64,000 nucleotides of DNA from the NCBI RefSeq assembly GCF_000373565.1, contig NZ_KB891806.1:145506-209505 (forward strand). The letters are read 5' to 3'. The notes beneath the pieces are model-generated. The model was not told where the DNA came from. It did not search any database and saw only the letters and a program-made list of their open reading frames with translations. Position 1 is the stretch's first letter; each line of letters starts with the position of its first letter. The translations under genes were made by a program, and so were the position numbers. Positions 62,096-64,000 of this stretch are shown here, piece after piece. Source of the stretch: Streptomyces sp. HmicA12 (GTDB taxonomy: Bacteria; Actinomycetota; Actinomycetes; Streptomycetales; Streptomycetaceae).

Positions 62096-62233
62096 ATGTC
62101 CGACGCCCGTACGCCGGGGCGCCTGCCCCGCCTCCCCCGCCCCCGCCGGAAGCCGCAGGCCCGCCCCGCCCAGCCCGACCCGCACCTGGACTGGCCGTCC
62201 CTGTGGCTGGCCGCCCTCCGCCTGCGGGGCTGA
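62096..62233 (+). CDS. 45-residue basic micro-protein
   Basis: MSDARTPGRLPRLPRPRRKP at the start, then a Pro/Gln-rich part and LDWPSLWLAALRLRG. The first half is very basic; the tail has two Trp residues and is amphipathic. It starts with an ATG 10 bases after GAGGAG, so translation is plausible. It follows the Eis-like gene by 97 bases on the same strand and could be its partner. No family is recognised; real coding is likely but not certain. Confidence 0.5.
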   Translation: MSDARTPGRLPRLPRPRRKPQARPAQPDPHLDWPSLWLAALRLRG

Positions 62234-62250
62234 ACCCGGGGCCGGGCCCC

Positions 62251-62466
62251 TCACGGCACCTCGCCCCTGCTCCTGCGGTTCGCGTACGCCGTCGCGGCCC
62301 GCAGCCGCTCCGTCGTCGTCGCCTCCCGCAGCACGTCGGGCGGACAGTCCCACTCCCGGCCGCCCCCGAAGGGCCGTAACTGTACGTACGGCCCCTCGTG
62401 CCCCATCACCATGCCGACCCGGCCCGTGCTCGTGTCGACGGCATAGGAACCGATCGGCGGTTTCAT
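62251..62466 (-). CDS. small conserved Streptomyces protein
   Basis: 71 residues. The pattern MKPPIGSYAVDTSTGRVGMV, GPYVQLRPFGGGREWDCPPD, then an Arg/Ala-rich helix, is one I recall from many streptomycetes near XRE/DUF397 pairs. It looks like a small SH3-like beta-barrel with a helical tail (inference). Its ATG overlaps the stop of the upstream small gene (ATGA), so the two are coupled. Confidence 0.75.
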   Translation of the reverse strand: MKPPIGSYAVDTSTGRVGMVMGHEGPYVQLRPFGGGREWDCPPDVLREATTTERLRAATAYANRRSRGEVP

Positions 62467-62705
62467 CGGGGGGTACTCCTGTCGTCCGCGCTCGCCATCA
62501 GTGCGGCAGCCAGGCGGGCCGCCGCGTCAACCGAACAACGTCCCAATTCCACCAATGGACACGGGGCAGTTCGCGCGATTGACCCCGCGTCGAGACCGAG
62601 CGAGGGCAACCCAATTCCCGCCCCCGCGAGTGCGGCCCGCAATTTCTCCACCGTTTCCTCCGCCTCCTCCACACACGGCGCGGCATGGTCGGTACGTTCC
62701 GTCAC
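62463..62705 (-). CDS. small acidic protein of unknown function
   Basis: 80 residues, Ala-rich with an amphipathic helix (EEAEETVEKLRAALAGAGI) and three cysteines (APCVEE, APCPLVE, GRCSVD). GTG 62705 follows AAGGGGAG. It is the first gene of a two-gene minus-strand unit divergent from the XRE regulator, so it may be regulated by it. No family is recognised. Confidence 0.65.
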   Translation of the reverse strand: MTERTDHAAPCVEEAEETVEKLRAALAGAGIGLPSLGLDAGSIARTAPCPLVELGRCSVDAAARLAAALMASADDRSTPR

Positions 62706-62779
62706 GTGGCTCCCCTTCCCGATTCGATTTCACGCTTCGCACCTCAACGGTGGCGTTTCGTATCTAGAGTGGGGAGAGG

Positions 62780-62805
62780 TCTGCGCACTACAAGTGCTGC
62801 GCAGA
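62780..62805. promoter_or_regulatory. 8-bp inverted repeat before the XRE regulator
   Basis: TCTGCGCA (62780-62787) and TGCGCAGA (62798-62805), 10 bases apart, in the divergent promoter between the small ORFs and the XRE gene, 15 bases before its start. It could be the XRE protein's own operator or a leader hairpin. Confidence 0.45.
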
Positions 62806-62820
62806 GCTTGGGGGTTGGCA

Positions 62821-63654
62821 ATGGCCAATGGTTCGAGGCAGGCGGCCTGGGAGTTCTTCGGCCTTGAGTTGAAGCGGTGCCGGGAGGACGCCGGACTCAC
62901 ACAAGTGGAGCTGGGCTTACGCGTATTCGTTTCGGGCGGCTACATCGGCCAATTCGAACAGGCAATTCGCAAACCGCAGTTGGACGTCGCCCAGAGGATT
63001 GACGAGGCGCTGCAAACCGGCGGTATTTTCGAGCGGATGTGGCGCAGCCTGATCGACGACCATCGGTACGCGGAGTACTTCGCGGAGGTGGTCGAGCTTG
63101 AGCGGACGGCCACGAAGATCTGTGAGTTCGCGCCGTCATTGATCCCCGGGCTCCTGCAGACCCCGGAGTACGCCCGGGTAACCACCCTGGCGCTCAACCC
63201 GTTCGTCACCGACGAGTACGTGAAGGATCTGGTGACCGCGCGCACGGAGCGCGCCCACATCCTCGACGACGCTACACGGCCCGAGTATTGGGCCGTGCTG
63301 CACGAGAACCTCCTGCGCACCCCGGTGGGCGGCCCCGCGGCCATGGCACAGCAGCTGACACACATCGCGTCGCTCATCCGCGCCCGGAAGGCGCTGGTGC
63401 TGGTGATCCCGTGCGAAGACGGGGCCTACCCCTCCATGGCCGGGATGCTGTCGCTCATGGAGTTCGAGGACGCGCCGCCCGTCGCCTATACAGAGACGAC
63501 GTTTTCGGGAACGCTCCTCGACGATCCGGCCGTGGTGAAGCGGGCCCAGCGCACTTACGATCTACTCAGGGTCGCCGCGTTGCCGCCGGAGGCGTCCCTG
63601 GCCTTCATCGAATCGGTGGCGGAGGACTACACACGATGCGCGAGTACGACCTGA
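62821..63654 (+). CDS. XRE-family regulator with DUF5753 domain (Scr1 type)
   Basis: 277 residues. N-terminal HTH: GLELKRCREDAGLTQVELGL and VSGGYIGQFEQAIRKPQ (14-57). The C-terminal DUF5753 domain starts near EFAPSLIPGLLQTPEYARVT and includes VLHENLLRTPVGGPAAMAQQL. In Streptomyces such proteins pair with a DUF397 protein and behave like a regulator/partner couple; Scr1 and WhiJ are characterised relatives. GGGGG lies before ATG 62821. Its last 19 bases overlap the DUF397 gene. Confidence 0.93.
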   Translation: MANGSRQAAWEFFGLELKRCREDAGLTQVELGLRVFVSGGYIGQFEQAIRKPQLDVAQRIDEALQTGGIFERMWRSLIDDHRYAEYFAEVVELERTATKICEFAPSLIPGLLQTPEYARVTTLALNPFVTDEYVKDLVTARTERAHILDDATRPEYWAVLHENLLRTPVGGPAAMAQQLTHIASLIRARKALVLVIPCEDGAYPSMAGMLSLMEFEDAPPVAYTETTFSGTLLDDPAVVKRAQRTYDLLRVAALPPEASLAFIESVAEDYTRCASTT

Positions 63655-63917
63655 GCAACGCCCGCTGGCGCACGAGCAGTTACAGCGACGGCGACGGCGG
63701 CAACTGCGTCGAGGTCGCATACGACTTCACGGGTGCCACCCACTGGCGCAAGTCCACGTACAGCAACCAGGAGGGCGGCAGCTGCCTCGAAGTCGCCGAC
63801 GGCATTCCCGGTGTCGTCCCCGTCCGGGACTCCAAGGTCACGGACGGGGACGTCATCGTGATCGGCGCGGCAGCATGGCGCGCCTTCGTCGAGAACGCGG
63901 CCGGGCGGCAGCGCTAG
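63636..63917 (+). CDS. DUF397 protein with two tandem DUF397 units
   Basis: 93 residues. Two homologous units: ARWRTSSYSDGDGGNCVEVA (about 9-28) and THWRKSTYSNQEGGSCLEVA (about 34-53), followed by the usual VPVRDSK ending and a helical tail. Most DUF397 proteins carry one unit, so this is an internal duplication. It starts inside the end of the XRE gene, 10 bases after GGAGG, so the pair is translationally coupled. It probably binds and antagonises or modulates the XRE regulator, as in known Scr1/Scr2-type pairs. Confidence 0.9.
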   Translation: MREYDLSNARWRTSSYSDGDGGNCVEVAYDFTGATHWRKSTYSNQEGGSCLEVADGIPGVVPVRDSKVTDGDVIVIGAAAWRAFVENAAGRQR

Positions 63918-63960
63918 GGCCTGTCTTCAAACTCCCGTCTGCCCCGCGACGCCTGGCACG

Positions 63961-64000
63961 CTTCCCCAAGCTCTCCGACAAGCTCCGAGCAGGGGAGACC
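63961..64000 (-). repeat. second copy of the 40-nt dispersed hairpin-like repeat
   Basis: The reverse complement begins GGTCTCCCCTGCTCG and ends GAGAGCTTGGGGAAG, matching 6400-6439 at both 15-base arms but with a different 10-base centre. It touches the window end, so it may continue. Confidence 0.75.

Overview
The window is high-GC actinobacterial DNA, almost certainly from a Streptomyces chromosome. Codon third positions are strongly G/C-biased, GTG starts and 4-base ATGA or GTGA overlaps are common, and several families are typical of the genus: an HrdA-like sigma factor, Zur with a zinc ABC operon, an Scr1-type XRE regulator with a DUF397 protein, MmyB-like HTH regulators and a class F sortase. 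From memory, the order sigma factor, dnaG, dgt, nitrate and nitrite assimilation, ppdK, dusB, glyS, zinc uptake, zur, uppS, recO resembles a conserved core-chromosome stretch of streptomycetes. I see no prophage, insertion sequence, CRISPR array, rRNA or tRNA.

Layout. 0-4.6 kb: the end of a xylulokinase and a heterodimeric ABC exporter. 4.7-12.1 kb, minus strand: sigma factor, DNA primase, FAD reductase, dNTP triphosphohydrolase and sirohydrochlorin chelatase. 12.3-26 kb: nitrogen assimilation (nasA, an FAD subunit, nirB, nirD, with a GlnR-type site), interrupted by cutA, an M4 protease, a sortase pair, a TauE-type permease and a ferric-reductase-like flavocytochrome. 26-27.6 kb: a TetR regulator and an SDR with matching operators. 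27.8-30.8 kb: a sugar ABC importer operon. 31-35.4 kb: a membrane protein, an SDR and ppdK. 35.8-40.6 kb: a ROK regulator divergent from two glycoside-hydrolase-like genes. 40.9-47.6 kb: dusB, then two tandem copies of a divergent HTH-regulator/MFS-efflux module. 47.8-49.4 kb: an aldo/keto reductase and TetR regulator behind a large palindrome. 49.5-56.1 kb: glyS, zinc uptake with Zur boxes, zur, uppS and recO. 56.4-62 kb: an MFS transporter, a large LuxR-type ATPase regulator and an Eis-like acetyltransferase. 62-64 kb: small ORFs and an XRE/DUF397 pair.

How the genes fit together. The sirohydrochlorin chelatase can make siroheme for NirB, NasA reduces nitrate to nitrite, and NirBD reduces nitrite to ammonium; the GlnR-type site links this to nitrogen status. 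The zinc importer and Zur form a regulatory unit. PpdK links pyruvate and PEP.

The most interesting non-coding signals are: (i) eleven copies of a 20-bp repeat (CGCGCAGTTCCCCGCGCCCC), built into large inverted repeats between convergent genes, including a composite of about 106 nt present twice with a compensatory indel pair; (ii) a shared operator architecture in the duplicated HTH/MFS modules; (iii) several strong regulatory palindromes next to TetR, LuxR and ROK regulators. I do not see one clear, wholly new multi-gene system. The repeats and the duplicated regulator/efflux pair are the best candidates for undescribed biology.
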